NCBI GenBank assembly: GCA_018350325.1
Contig: JAEVLN010000053.1
Span: 42,257 to 106,256 of the forward strand
Direction: 5' to 3'
DNA length: 64,000 bases
From: Globodera rostochiensis
Lineage: Eukaryota; Nematoda; Chromadorea; Rhabditida; Heteroderidae
In this document: piece after piece, positions 20,460 to 32,460 of the stretch
Layout: each line of letters starts with the position of its first letter
Position numbering within the stretch: the first letter of the stretch is position 1
The notes under the pieces: model-generated
What the model saw: the letters and a program-made list of their open reading frames with translations, nothing else
What the model was told of the DNA's origin: nothing
The model's database searches: none
Program-made: the position numbers and the translations under genes

Positions 20460-21344
20460 AAAGTGAAAAGTGAGGGGATTTATGGGATTTTGCTGTTGAG
20501 GGTTTTCGTCTTTGTTTTATTCTTTGTCGATCAAAGCATTTTATCAATTCAATTTGTTTTCGAATTGGTCAATTATTTCGAGGAAAACAAATCCAATGGA
20601 CTTGCATAAAAATGCAATTTTTTTTTGCGAAAAATAACAAAAAGACTTGGAATCCGATCCCTATTGATCAGCAACGATCTGACCAAAGCCTACAGCCGAG
20701 AAAATTTTGGATTTTGATGACAATTTGTTAATTTTAATAAAAATTTTAAAATACGGTATTTTTGAAGCTTTTTAGGAAAACGGGAGAGGTTCGGGGATTT
20801 TTTTTGTTGAAGATCTTAACCAGATTTGTAAAGAAAATTGTTCCGAAAAACATCGATTTTTCCGAAAATTTCCTAAGAGATTGGGTAACGCATAACTCTA
20901 TCACAGGTTAGACCTACCCGGACACATGATATACCGTTCAAAGCCAAATTTTGTCTAGTTGTGCCCTTTCTCCAAACCCAACACGCCAAAAACATGCTTT
21001 AAACCACTTTAGCCCCTTCAACCGCAACATGGTAGGCAAAAAGGGGCGCTTCTTTTTGGGCCGTTAGCACTTTTTTGGTAGGTCGAAATTGAAAATTTCA
21101 CCGCCGATTTTTAAATCTGGACAAATATCAAAAAAGTTAAGGTCAGAAAACTTTCACAATAGCGTCAAACCTACGACTTGGAATGGTTTTTATTACTCTC
21201 GGGTGGATTGAAACTCGAAAGAAAGCGAAATTTTCTGGATTTTTTTTTGCGGGAAAGTGGCAAATTCGAAGATAATTTAATCGACAAAGAATAAAACAAA
21301 GACGAAAACCCTCAACAGCAAAATCCCATAAATCCCCTCGTTTT
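20460..21344. other. Space between convergent SPRY genes
   Basis: AT-rich. The first and last about 200 bp are related inverted copies of the 3' flank of the two SPRY genes (GATTTATGGGATTTTGCTGT and complement), as expected if one gene arose by inverted duplication. No gene seen. Confidence 0.6.
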
Positions 21345-22664
21345 TCACTTTCTAAATGCCTTCGCAATGTCGAATTTGAATTTTTTCAAGCCAAAATTCG
21401 CTTCAATTTTGGTGCCAGGATTGAACATCGAAACGCACGGGTACAATTTGGCCGCAGAATCGACTAACAAATAGGCAGTTCCTGTAAAAAAACAAAATAA
21501 ATAAATTAAAAAGATTTATTAAATCCAAAAAAAATGAAAGAAACAACCCAAAAGTGATTAAATGCCCTTTAATTTAATTTTAATTCTTTTTCTTTCTCAC
21601 CTAAAAGCTTGTCATTTTTTGTGTAAATGATTTGGCGACTTTTCAAATGGAAGCCGCAGCCGATGATGTCGTTAGGGTCGAATTTGGGGTTTCCTTCGAT
21701 AAAAGGACGTTGTTTGTGACCCCAAAAACTGCCACTGTTTGAGTACGCGTAAGAGCCTTTGTCACGTCCAACCCATGTGTCCAATGGCATTTGTTCGGTC
21801 GCAAGCCCAATGTAAATACCGCTAAATATAATTTTTTAAAAGGAAAATGCTTCTAAAGCATTTCGAAGCTCAACTATTTATATTATTTATTTAACTTACT
21901 TTACATTCCCCGAGATTTTCACTTCGTAGTAGAAAATGCCGTCTTTTGAAATTAACTGTTGTTTGGCGCGGACAGAGCGCCACCCTAAAACGAAAAAGTT
22001 AATCATTTTCATAAATCTTTTTAACTAAATCACTTTAACAGAATAATATTTACCGCTATTCTCTCCAGCAAATTCAACAATCAATTTGTCGGGCGAGAGT
22101 GTCAGGCCCTCGTGACATGCAGCAGAATCCCATCGATTTTGTTCTAAGGAAAAATAATTTTATTCAAATTACACGTTTTTTGAATGGTTTTGAGGCTGCA
22201 ATTCGTTTTTGAATTTTTGATAAAATGTTCGAATTCGGGTCCGGGGTTCAACGTTGAAAATGGAGCTTATTCGGGTTCCTCGACCCCGAACCTAAGAAAC
22301 ACTTATCGACTTTTGGAGAGCGTAAATGAAGTTCCTAAGCCCAAATTAATTTAAAATAATTATTATTTTGCACTGTTACCTGCTTTTGGTTCAGCATTGC
22401 CAGTGGATGGTTCATTTTCGAGTTTGGCGTTTGTTTTTGGCGGCGGCGATGCATCTGAATTCTCTACGTGAGTCAGCCGAAAATTTAAGTTAAAATATTT
22501 TGAAATTTAAATAAATTTTTGTTAGTCACCCCACACACTGAAAAGCGATGAAATATTCCGCCAAATTTTTAATTTGAAAAAACAATTTTTTTTTGACCCG
22601 TTTCCAGCAGAGTGGAAGCGGCCACAAGCAAGCAAATTGCGGCCAAGAAGAGAAAGGTGGGCAT
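21345..22664 (-). CDS. SPRYSEC-type secreted SPRY-domain effector, intact
   Basis: Six phase-compatible exons: 22664-22598, 22463-22380, 22143-22054, 21984-21900, 21821-21601, 21481-21345; all GT-AG; 227 residues. Exon 1 encodes a textbook signal peptide (MPTFLFLAAICLLVAAS). Exon 2 is a polar Pro/Lys/Glu linker (DASPPPKTNAKL). Exons 3-6 form a full SPRY domain with NRWDSAACHEGLTL, GIFYYEVKI, FDPNDIIGCGFHLKSRQIIY and AAKLYPCVSMFNPGTKIEAN. Secreted SPRY proteins are a hallmark effector family of Globodera, delivered from gland cells into plant roots, where some suppress or trigger immunity. The SPRY exons are close to those of the BTB-BACK-SPRY gene next door, pointing to exon recruitment. The start is fixed by the signal peptide. 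Confidence 0.85.
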
Positions 22665-22849
22665 TTTGAGGCAAATAATGAATGATGGCTTTTTCTGCTG
22701 CATGCCACCGCTTTTATACGGCTTTAATGGCAGGCTTAGAAGTGACTTTGTTTCAAATAGCATTGCCAACGAAGAGAATGGAGAGGACGCGAGAGAATGC
22801 GTTGGCATTTACGAAAATATTGCCCTACCCCAACAAAGAAATGCCAGAA

Positions 22850-23925
22850 ATTGGGGGCCCCTGTTTATGCCAATTTTGGGGGGGGGGGGAGATTGAAGCA
22901 TCATGGCTAATGTATTGTATGGAAAAAGCGCCCGGGCATTTGAGGCCCCCTGTTTATGCCAATTTTGGGGGGGGGGGAGATTGAAGCATCATGGCTAATG
23001 TATTGTATGGAAAAAGCGCCCGGGCATTTGGGGCCCCTTGTTTATGCCAATTTTGGGGGGGGGGGAGATTGAAGCATCATGGCTAATGTATTGTATGGAA
23101 AAAGCGCCCGGGCATTTGGGGCCCCTTGTTTATGCCAATTTTGGGGGGGGGGGAGATTGAAGCATCATGGCTAATGTATTGTATGGAAAAAGCGCCCGGG
23201 CATTTGGGGCCCCTTGTTTATGCCAATTTTGGGGGGGGGGGGAGATTGAAGCATCATGGCTAATGTATTGTATGGAAAAAGCGCCCGGGCATTTGAGGCC
23301 CCCTGTTTATGCCAATTTTGGGGGGGGGGGGAGATTGAAGCATCATGGCTAATGTATTGTATGGAAAAAGCGCCCGGGCATTTGGGGCCCCTTGTTTATG
23401 CCAATTTTGGGGGGGGGGGAGATTGAAGCATCATGGCTAATGTATTGTATGGAAAAAGCGCCCGGGCATTTGGGGCCCCTTGTTTATGCCAATTTTGGGG
23501 GGGGGGAGATTGAAGCATCATGGCTAATGTATTGTATGGAAAAAGCGCCCGGGCATTTGGGGCCCCCTGTTTATGCCAATTTTGGGGGGGGGGGGGGGGA
23601 GATTGAAGCATCATGGCTAATGTATTGTATGGAAAAAGCGCCCGGGCATTTGGGGCCCCCTGTTTATGCCAATTTTGGGGGGGGGGGGGGGAAATTGAAG
23701 CATCATGGCTAATGTATTGTATGGAAAAAGCGCCCGGGCATTTGGGGCCCCCTGTTTATGCCAATTTTGGGGGGGGGGGGGGAGATTGAAGCATCATGGC
23801 TAATGTATTGTATGGAAAAAGCGCCCGGGCATTTGGGGCCCCCTGTTTATGCCAATTTTGGGGGGGGGGGGGGGAGATTGAAGCATCATGGCTAATGTAT
23901 TGTATGGAAAAAGCGCCCCCCTAGG
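22850..23925. repeat. 88-bp minisatellite with long G tracts, about 12 copies
   Basis: The unit holds GCGCCCGGGCATTT, GGGGCCCC, TTTATGCCAATTTT, a pure G run and GATTGAAGCATCATGGCTAA. Copies are nearly identical except for the G run, which varies from about 9 to 16. Open frames in this stretch are artefacts of the period. The array begins about 185 bp upstream of the SPRYSEC start codon. Confidence 0.95.
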
Positions 23926-24345
23926 CATTTTATGGCCAAAGAAGCAGAGATATTGGTCGATAAATCTGAATTGAACTTTGCATATGACAGGGGCTGCGTT
24001 GAGCGGGTAAGGGCTGACGTGGAACTTTTGGGCATCCTCTAAATTTCTATTTTGGTGCACTTTTTTACGAAACCCCATAGGAGCCATCCAACAAGCTTTT
24101 CTAATGCCTGTCGAAACGAAAGATCCAGAATTAATCAAATTTATTCAATTCCCGTCTTCTTGGCCACGGAGTTCCGTCATAAATAACCGGACAGTTTAGC
24201 GCCATGCCGTTTTGGCGCGGCAAATTTTGATCGGGTAGGGTCAACTTGGGCGCCGACAAGTTTAAAACATTTTATTAATTAAGAAAATCAAATAAATTAA
24301 CATTTTAAAAAACTCTTTATTGTTGAAGCTTCAACTTAAAAGGGA
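23926..24345. other. Flank between the minisatellite and the SPRY relic
   Basis: No confident gene. The first bases still resemble the minisatellite. Confidence 0.35.
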
Positions 24346-24486
24346 AGATATGAAATCGTTTCGTGCCAAAAATCGATTTGAACTTGAAGTTTGGTCCAAA
24401 GTTTTCTTCAATTTTAACGCAGCGTAATACAAGAAACGCATGGAAACAAATCAGCGGCAGAATGGGCAAATAAACCGGTAGTTTCT
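24346..24486 (-). pseudogene. SPRY C-terminal exon relic
   Basis: On minus, TTGLFAHSAADLFPCV aligns with the last exon of the two SPRY genes (TAGLFVNFGTDLFPCV). Downstream the frame meets stops before the NFGPNFKFK-like end. No other SPRY exon lies nearby, so it is an isolated decayed copy. Confidence 0.65.
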
Positions 24487-25250
24487 GCGAAACAAATTAG
24501 GTGAACAAAAAATAATTTACAAATTTAATGAATTCTTTAAAATGAAAATGCCGTTTAATTTTCTTTTTTGTAAGATTGGTAATTATTTGAGGAGCTATAA
24601 TCCGGAATCCAGTAAATTTCAAAAACCTTAATCACCTAAAATTTCGTATCTTATTCGTTATCATCATTCAGTTGCCCTTTATTGCCCTTTATTTTTTGAA
24701 TTTTTTATCAAACTCTAGAGAGTCGACAATTTGTTTTAATCATACCTTTTATTCATAAGAAACTCCTATTCACTCTATTAAAAGTGAAAGTGAATATTCT
24801 TTGCCTTTGAATTTTGTGCAGAATTGACAAAAAATTTTTTGTCCAATACCCCCCATTTTTTTTATGTTATCATTTTGCTTCAAAATTCAGTCTATAAAAA
24901 CTTTGGGTCAATTAAATACAAATTCTGATAACGACGCCCGGACAGTGAACAATTTTTTTAGTTTGTAAATTTTTTTGGGTTTTTCGTAAAATTTTTTAAT
25001 TTCGAAAACGAAAACCCCACGAAAAACACGAAATCGAAACGAAATTTCGTGTAGCCCTGATTCGAATCAAAGTTTGCACAGCATTCAAAAAAAATTGTTT
25101 CGTGGTGTTAAAGTTGCCTATAAAAAGATTTTTAAAATCATAAAGTTAAAGGTCTAAATCATCGAAAATATTTAAAATTCCAAAATGAACAAATTTTTGG
25201 GAATATTTGCGTATCCAAATTGCGGAAAATCCAAAAAATCCGCAATTGCG
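24487..25250. other. AT-rich intergenic stretch
   Basis: No gene, clear repeat array or foldback seen. Confidence 0.35.
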
Positions 25251-25307
25251 TGCAGCCCTTGTGCGTATTGAATTGAAATTATACAAAGTTTTTGTGGGAT
25301 TTATTCG

Positions 25308-27643
25308 TTTTGGTATCATTTGACTCCGATAGGTTTGTCCGCAGTCACTTCGGCTTTCAAAGTCACCGTGTCGTTCTTCGTGTCGTACCATCCGTTGTTC
25401 GGGTCCATCAATTTCTAAACCACTCATTTTGTAAAGGTCCGAGTATGGCATTTCGATAACCTTAAATGGCATAAACTTGGGGAATCCCCAATCGTTTCCC
25501 CCCGAGTGAAAAATGTGGCTGGTCTCCCGAGTGTGGTCCTTTTCTCCCTCCTTTTGCGAAACAATTCGAAGTGTTGCCAAACAGGTCCAATTGTGATCTT
25601 AATAATCAAATGATAAAACTAATTATCTTTCGTCGTTAGCGATAGATAATGCCAACCATTGTAACCAGCGTTGCACTGGAGGAAGAAGCCCAAACGGGCG
25701 TATTCTGAATTTGCCCAAATTCTCCATGAAAGGCCTACGATGTACACGACCGCGCTGAGTCGGCTACTGATCCCATCTACTCGCGCAAATTCAGACAATT
25801 TCTCAATTTTCAGCATAATCTTCCCTTTGGCTTTATACGGACCTAAAGTGCAATTTGAAGAGCTTCCCAAATAACATTTAGCGGTTCTGCTGCATTTTAT
25901 GCGTCCATATTAGTTTCCGACCGGACTCAGCCCGGGTTTTCCCGGAAGAGTCGGGGATGAGCAAAAATCAGTTTTTTTCCAAAATAGGCATAAAAGCCCT
26001 CAAATATTTGAAATTGTCTTGAGCAAATGTCAGAAAATTCTACTAATCCGACCCATTTCGAATTTATCCAAAAAAAAATCCCTCGGGCACAATTTGAAAA
26101 TTTGTTTGGATGTATAAAATGAAGTCCTAAGCATTTAGCCTACCATGGTCGTCCGATTTTGTTGCGGTCCGTTCATTGTTTGGGAATTGCAGCGGGAAAG
26201 TTCGGTCAGAGCGGCGTTCGGATGAGAATGGTGCAGATACACGCTGATGACCTCGTCCCGTGTCAACACTCCGGATGGAACTGTCAACAAAATTAAACTG
26301 AATTTTGGGGTCGGAATTTTGAAACGTCTACGAAGAATGGCATTTTTAAAGTCAAAATATTCCAGTCCAAAATGGATGATACCAATAAATTCATAAAAAT
26401 CGCTCTCAGAGATGAGGGGAAAACGAATTTTGAAGAGTGCCGGGCCGAGCAATTCACGTTTATTCTCCGCTGAACACTCGTACTCATTTTGACGGCATTT
26501 TTCGTCCGCCCAACGATGTGCCTAATTGAAAAAAAAAAATTAATTGGTAATCTTACGAAAATATAATTTTGTAATTCCAAAAAAAACTTAAAAATGCCAA
26601 AAAGCGTTCTTTTCTTTTTCAAATTAAGTTTTACGGCATTCCAAATAGCAATTTCTTCGCAGATGAACAGCTCGTCACGGGCCAGAATCTCACACAATAA
26701 TTTTTGATCAATTTTCAAAAACGCTTCTGAGAGGAGTTAATTGGCCGCATTCACATCGATGTGCTCCAAACAACGGCGAGCAAAGTCCTAAAATTTAATT
26801 AAAAATATATTTAATATACATTCAATTACAGCTAATTGATTAAAAGTAGCCACCTCTTCTCCTAGGAAGCGAGCGCGGTCAAGCGCGAGAAAAATATTGC
26901 GCAACTCCGGTATGGGAAAGTTCAGACACGCTTTGCCCAGCTCGGCCAAGTCATATTTTTTGGCTAAAAGGCAATTAATCCAAAAAAGTATTTATTTTTT
27001 GAAATTTTCTTACTAAGGATTTTCCACAGAATTTTAATAAATCCTTCAAAAAAAGGAATTAGCGGTTCATTCTTAAAATTCACCCGCATAAAGCACAGAA
27101 ATTGCATTGTCTCCGTTCAGCCCGCTCAAATCGTCCACATAAATAAAGCTGAGCATCGCCTTGAACGCCCCCACCTCCACGTCCGGCACCTCCACGGGCT
27201 TAACTTCTTTAGCTAAAATTATTATTTATATTTCAAACAAAATTTTGCAGCACCGGTCCCAACGGCGGCGAATTTTGCGTTTTGCTCGTCAAAACGGAAC
27301 ATTGCCGCAAAAACGTCAGAGGCCACCATCAGAATCGCTTTATGTGCTGGCAGAAGCTTAACAAAATTAATAAGATGAAATATAATTAAAAAGGCAATTG
27401 AAGCATCATTAATCAAAGTAATTGAAATATCATTAATTAAAGTAATTGAAATATCATTAATTAAAGTAATTGAAATATCATTAATTAAAGTAATTGAATA
27501 TCATTCATTAAAGTAAATGTTTCACTATTTTTCAGTACTCGCCTCCTTTTCGTCTCCTCCCCCCACCAAAAAGTGAACGTCCGCCCCAATGCCCGTGTCC
27601 AGCAAATGCTTCATCCGCCCAGCGTAGAATTTGGTTTTGGCAT
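25308..27643 (-). pseudogene. BTB-BACK-MATH gene, decayed
   Basis: Minus-strand exons parallel those of the gene at 17545. BTB: 27614-27540 (MKHLLDTGIGADVHFLVG) and 27357-27250 (LLPAHKAILMVASDVFAAMF). Then 27211-27086 (KPVEVPDVEVGAFKAMLS) and 26962-26853. BACK: about 26789-26635 and about 26520-26390, then VLTRDEVISVYLHHSHPN (26280-26140). MATH follows: IMLKIEKLSEFARVDG and GFFLQCNAG (25870-25660), TLRIVSQKEG (25580), FPKFMPF and DPNNGWYDTKNDTVTLKAEV (25410-25320). Defects: a frame break between the ATG at 27643 and the BTB start, an in-frame TAA in the first BACK exon (about 26740), and a frame break inside MATH. The exon 1 donor is GC. BTB-MATH proteins are cullin-3 adaptors expanded in nematodes. 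Confidence 0.85.
27405..27510. repeat. About 26-bp AT-rich tandem repeat
   Basis: Four to five copies of AAAGTAATTGAAATATCATT-type units inside the first intron of the BTB-BACK-MATH relic. Confidence 0.8.
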
Positions 27644-27649
27644 TTCACA

Positions 27650-28430
27650 ATTTTGTACAAAAAAATGCTACAAATTTTCAGAAAAGACATTTGATGGAAC
27701 AAAAACGGAGCAAGAAGAGCTCAAATGCGGGAAAACAAAAAATGAATGATTGCTTTACTTTTAAAGGGTAGGCGGTGCCGATAGACGCAGCCGGGAAAAG
27801 TTTTTTTACAAAAATTGGCGAACTTTTTTAAGAATTTTCAAAAATCTTTTTTGCGCGTATTTTAATTTAAAATTTGAAAATTTATTGAAAAAATTTATTA
27901 ATGGGGGGAAGCGTACGTGACAAGAGGCGAACAGAGAAAAAATTGCTTCCACTCAAGCAGGTCCAAACCCAACAGACAACAATAGACTTGGCACAAAGGC
28001 AAACCACTAATTTGTTCAGCGAATCGTATCGAAAACTGATTTCTGATCATTCTGAAACCCCTAATCTCTGCAGTAAATGGACAAAGAGCGAAACCCCAAA
28101 CTTTCTGGGCTACGCTATGGATGAAAAGCGGGCCGATACACGGCCTTTCTTAATTAAGGAAACTGTGGCCAATTTCAAAATTCCGGATTTTTAAAATTTT
28201 GGTTGCAAATCTCTTAACAAATCGAGCCAATACAATTTTCTTGGCGGCGCCTATCAGCACCGCTGACCCCCTGCCTTAGAAGTGAAGCAGAATTCGGATA
28301 AAAAAGCCAAAGTGAAAAAGCAGTAATTTAGCAGGAAAACCCCAAAAAGTAGGAAAACCCTGCTAATGCAGGTTAGATGGTCACCCTTAACATTCGGGTT
28401 GAAACATTTAAATAACACAAATTAACTCCG
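27650..28430. other. Intergenic with one unassigned ORF and two hairpin repeats
   Basis: An ATG ORF (27901-28194, 97 residues, Lys/Thr-rich) has no recognisable domain and is not accepted as a gene. GGCGGTGCCGATAG-type hairpin repeats lie near 27770 and 28240. Confidence 0.35.
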
Positions 28431-28432
28431 TA

Positions 28433-28628
28433 ATGGTAAACCAACTTGCTACGCTCACAGGTGTGCACAAGCGTGGCAAGCGCCCGCTATTGGACATCAA
28501 ACCGGAACTGCACGTCTGCAACACTTGCGAGCAGGTGATTGACACGAAGAATATGCAGCATCACATTGTTGCTCATGAACTGCCGAACAAGCGCAAGTTG
28601 GACCTGCCGTACGGGTGCCGCGTCGGCG
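28433..28628 (+). CDS. Exon with a C2H2-like zinc finger, gene incomplete
   Basis: ATG-started reading frame with CNTCEQVIDTKNMQHHIVAH, a C-x2-C-x11-H-x3-H spacing, flanked by basic residues. A donor (GGCG/GTGACA) lies at 28629, after which the sequence becomes a tRNA-like repeat. No downstream exon could be assigned before the inverted-duplication boundary at 28802, so the gene is probably truncated. Function unknown. Confidence 0.4.
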
Positions 28629-28629
28629 G

Positions 28630-28735
28630 TGACAAATGCCAAGGAGTGGATTTGAACCCACGACCTTCATCCAGTCCGTGGTTTACCCCCCCCCCCCCTA
28701 GGCGTTTTGTCCACGTCCAACCAGCGGAATCATTT
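28630..28735 (-). repeat. tRNA-derived repeat (SINE-like)
   Basis: On minus, GTGGGTTCAAATCCAC forms a good T-arm and B box, and an anticodon-arm-like part precedes it. The D-arm region is replaced by a C12 run (28687-28698 on plus), so it cannot fold as a functional tRNA. Confidence 0.5.
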
Positions 28736-28801
28736 TCTCTCACTTACACCATAAACCAGGGATGCCAACAAAAAAAAAATTCCCAAAATAAGTACGTGGA
28801 C

Positions 28802-29344
28802 GCTTTGGCTTCATAGGCCGCGCAAACTCTGGTTCCGTTGGCCGCTTCCTACAAAATATTTGTTTTTAAACATTTTTAAAATTAAATTAAAAAAGAAAAA
28901 GTCACCGCTAAGCAATTGCAAAATTTATCATCACAATTGATTTGACCGGCTTGTGCCGAATAACATCTGAAATAAGCAAAATTACAATGTGAGAGGCGTC
29001 ACGTCAAAGTTCACAGGTCATGCGCCACACAACAATTGTTAAATCCGTCTGAATTTTGAGTTTATACAAATTAAAAAAATGACTAAAAATAATTACTTTT
29101 TCTGGTAGGACAATCTCTTGTTACCGCATTCTCCGACATAAACTTAAATTGACAAAATTTGGAAAAAATTTAAATTTTATTTGCCATATTGAAGCGGTCA
29201 CTCCCACAAAACCAATCCATTTTTATGAGAGAAGCGGGCGTTGTTGTGCCATTCGGGGAGGGTTCTTGACAAATTGTCACGGGAAATGCGATTACAAAGA
29301 TTAGTGAAGTAATTAAGCGTGATTTGATTCTAATTAGGCCCATA
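28802..29344 (-). pseudogene. Truncated copy of the secreted Cys-rich gene
   Basis: The start exon (from 29344) has the same signal peptide as the right copy (MGLIRIKSRLITSLIFVIAF), but meets a stop soon after FNMANKI where the right copy reads on. The second exon is present and the third ends at the arm boundary 28802. The final Cys-rich exon is missing. Confidence 0.8.
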
Positions 29345-30429
29345 TTAAGAGAATCTGCGAAGCGAATTTGTTGTCGGCATTCATTCGCCACGGCTTATTT
29401 ATAGGCAAATCAGCTTCACAAAAGGCCAAAGTTAAGCCATCATTTGGCGGCATCGAAGTTACGTTCCGTCGGCTGAACGAACAAACGATTTTAATTTCCG
29501 TTAAAATTTTTATTTCAACCGAACATTTTAAGTTTTGCTCAGACTTTATTTAACGATTTTGCCTGTTTCACAATCGTCAGACAAATTTTACCAGTTTATA
29601 AACTTTCTGTCATTTGTTTACATATCCAATGAAATTTTTTGAATGTGCAAATAGTCGATGGAATGATTAAATTTTATTGTCCTTTTAGCTAGGGTTGGTT
29701 GCACTGTACCGGTTAAACGGTTGCGATAACCGCCGGTTTAAGCACGCCTAGTTTTTGGATTTTTTTGTTAATTTTAATGACTTTAAATTTTGATCGTATT
29801 CAATGCAAGTGTAAAGTTAGGGGCCGAAAATCTGATAAGCACTGCCGAATAAAAAAAAAAATCAAACAAAAAAAGGCCCCGTTTCCGATTCTCGAGACTC
29901 GATACCGTGACTTGACGCCGAGACTCGAGATTTTTTTTTGAAAATTTTTTAATTTTAGGTTCAAAAGTAGGGTAGGACGGGACCGGGACGGGGTGCTGGA
30001 AAAATACGGGAATGCCGTAATTTTGATGATATCGATCTCGTTGATGTTCATTTCGAGTGACACATTTTACATTTTTGTCATTCTGAACCCGTTTACAAAA
30101 TGAGCATTGTGGCTCCTGGGCCACTGGCAAATGTTTTCGCTTCAGAGCGATTGACGAAAAGTGAATTTTTTCCGAGAAAATGGATATACTGCGCCTCGGG
30201 CGTTAACTCAAGCGGGTTGGGAGTATTTATTCAAAAAATTGGTGAAAAAATGTACAAAACACTCGTTCAACTTTCCCGGAAAGCACAAAATTAATTTTGA
30301 AAATGAAATACAAAAATTAGGACTAAAATATAAAATGTACAAAATCGATACGAATTTGTTAGGGGTTTATTTTGACGTCGTCGCCCCACCACCACCAATG
30401 CCCCAATGGCCGGCCATTTTTGCGGCAAT

Positions 30430-31330
30430 CCGATGGACAATTGACGGCGCTCTTTATACACGGGTTGAAGACAAAACTGGACGAGCAGTTCAAGCTGTTC
30501 AGTGTAGCAGCAACGGTCGGGCAACGGAGGATATTCAGCATCTTGGATCTTCTGCTTCAGCGAGCTGATGTTGTCCTTCTCACTGAAGAACGGGAGCGCA
30601 GTGTGGCCATCTAAATGTGGGGAAACCAAAGATTTCTTTGTTTTTGAAATTTTTCAGACAATTTTTGTTAAATTTCAAAAATAAAAAGATCAGCTAGGCT
30701 CCCAGGCTCTCTAACCGATCAGTGATCAGAGTTTTTGATGAGATAAAACTCATTCACTCACTTCATAGAGAATGCATCCGAGCGACCAAATGTCGGACTT
30801 CGTCGTGTACGTCTTCTCAAGAATGCGCTCCGGCGACATGTAATAGGGCGTACCGCCACCCTAAAGTCGGCGAGTTTGACGGTGTCTTCCGTGGTAAACA
30901 GCACGTTGGGCGGCTTTAAGTCGCGGTGAATGATGTGCTGCTTGTGGATGAAGGAAACAGCGTCAGCAATTTGGGTGAACACGCGCCAAATGTCCGCTTC
31001 CGGCACCAGCAACCTGTGGTCGGTGGTCTTCCGCTAAAAAATGCTTTCCGAATGTTGCAAAAAATGACTATTTGGAGTTGGAGGTGTTCCTTTCAGTGAA
31101 TTCTCGAATCTTGACGATTCTTTAATTCTCTTAATTCATTCTCTTTTGTCTAAAAATGTTTGTTTTTTTTTGTCGTTTTTCCCTTGAAAATTGTGCGAAC
31201 ACAACACCTTCAGCCACGTCTCCAGGTCACCGCCGTTGACATACTCCAACACAAGCACAAGGTATTTGACGCCCTTCAAATTGCAAATTAAAAATGACCG
31301 GTAACGCGCGTAAAAGTTGATGTTTTTTAC
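30430..31330 (-). pseudogene. NEK-type protein kinase 3' half (left-arm copy)
   Basis: Mirror copy of the right-arm kinase, with GVKYLVLVLEYVNGGDLE, IIHRDLKPPNVLF and the DAEYPPLPDRC C-lobe. It lacks all upstream exons (glycine loop, VAIK, helix C). It shares the activation-loop and C-lobe frame breaks with the right copy, so these predate the duplication or are shared errors. One difference seen: TEDTVKLADF here, TENTVKLADF there. Confidence 0.85.
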
Positions 31331-32014
31331 GACAATCGCAAAACTCTCCAAAAATTCTCAAACCCCCCCCCCCCCAAAATAAACGAAACTCTAAAAAACA
31401 AACGAGGAAAGAGTAAACAAAATTTTAAGTGAATATTTAAAGCATTACTGCGTCAAAGATAAAGCGACAAAATTTAAAAAAAAATCAATTTTTTGTTTGG
31501 CCAACAATACAAAAAAAAATTCATGCAGGCATAATTTGATAATGTACAAAAAAGCCCCTGATCAGTTTGTCTCACAATGTTTCTTTAGTTTGCTATAGCG
31601 CGTTAAACAAAAAATTTTTTGTCGCTTTACTTTTGGCGACCACTTTGATTTAGTTGACTTTGAAAAAAGTTATGAGCAAAAAAGCTTGAAAAATGGTAGC
31701 GAGTTGGGTATTTACCATAAAAATTAACAAAAAAAAAATCGAATCTTGGATAGCAGGTGTGGACGAAATTCATTTCGGGTTTCAGTCTTCTAGTCGTAAA
31801 GCAAATGTAGAGAGGAATCAAAAACTTGAATTTATGGGCTATGGATCGGTAGGGCAGACACAAAAATCGATAACAGTTTTTCCCCGGACCTTCTCTATTC
31901 GCGCCCCTGGGAATAATTGTGCCAATGAAAATATTCCATTTCGACAAGGGCCCTATTCGCGGGCACTGTTTTCACACAATTTTTGACATAATTTAGGAGT
32001 TTTACCACAAATTT

Positions 32015-32460
32015 TACTTTTGAAGAAATAGTGTGTTAAAAAAGAGAGACAGACGGATCGAACAATTTTATAGTTACTTTTTGAACATTATTTTTTGAAA
32101 GAAATAGTGTGCTAAAAAGAGAGAGACAGACGGTGAGCGTAATTTGGACATCAACGCACCCTATCAAACAATTTTTAGTCACTTTTTTGAACATTATTTT
32201 TTGAAAGAAATAGTGTGCTAAAAAGAGAGAGACAGACGGTGAGAGTAATTTGGACATCAACGCACCCTATCAAACAATTTTTAGTCACTTTTTTGAACAT
32301 TATTTTTTGAAAGAAATAGTGTGCTAAAAAGAGAGAGACAGACGGTGAGAGTAATTTTGGACATCAACGCACCCCATCTAAAATTTGTTTTAGTTTAATT
32401 TCTGAAAATTTTATTTTTTTGAAGAAATAGTGTGCTAAAAAGAGAGAGACAGACGGTCAT
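32015..32460 (+). repeat. 108-bp-family satellite array in the palindrome spacer
   Basis: Four to five units with GTGTGCTAAAAAGAGAGAGA, CAGACGGTGAGAGTAATTTG and ACATCAACGCACCC. Same family as 11876-12568 but a diverged subfamily (CAGACGG for CAGGCGG). Confidence 0.9.

Larger units (their letters stand above)
28802..31447 (-). repeat. Left arm of a 2.65-kb inverted duplication
   Basis: Near-identical to the reverse complement of 34102-36747; paired coordinates sum to 65549 throughout. It carries, on minus, the kinase 3' exons (31330-30430) and the first part of the Cys-rich gene (29354-28802), cut off in its third exon. Few differences were noticed (for example in 29170-29230). The spacer is 31448-34101. 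Confidence 0.95.

Noticed and set aside
22612..23712. ORFs on plus with an AAKKRKV stretch and Gly runs
   Set aside because: The first part is the antisense of the SPRYSEC signal-peptide exon; the rest is the 88-bp minisatellite.
22850..23925. CRISPR-like array of repeats and spacers
   Set aside because: The whole 88-bp unit is repeated without unique spacers, and the context is eukaryotic.
30100..30614. Plus-strand ORFs over the left-arm kinase
   Set aside because: Antisense readings of kinase exons and introns, mirrored at 34935-35449.
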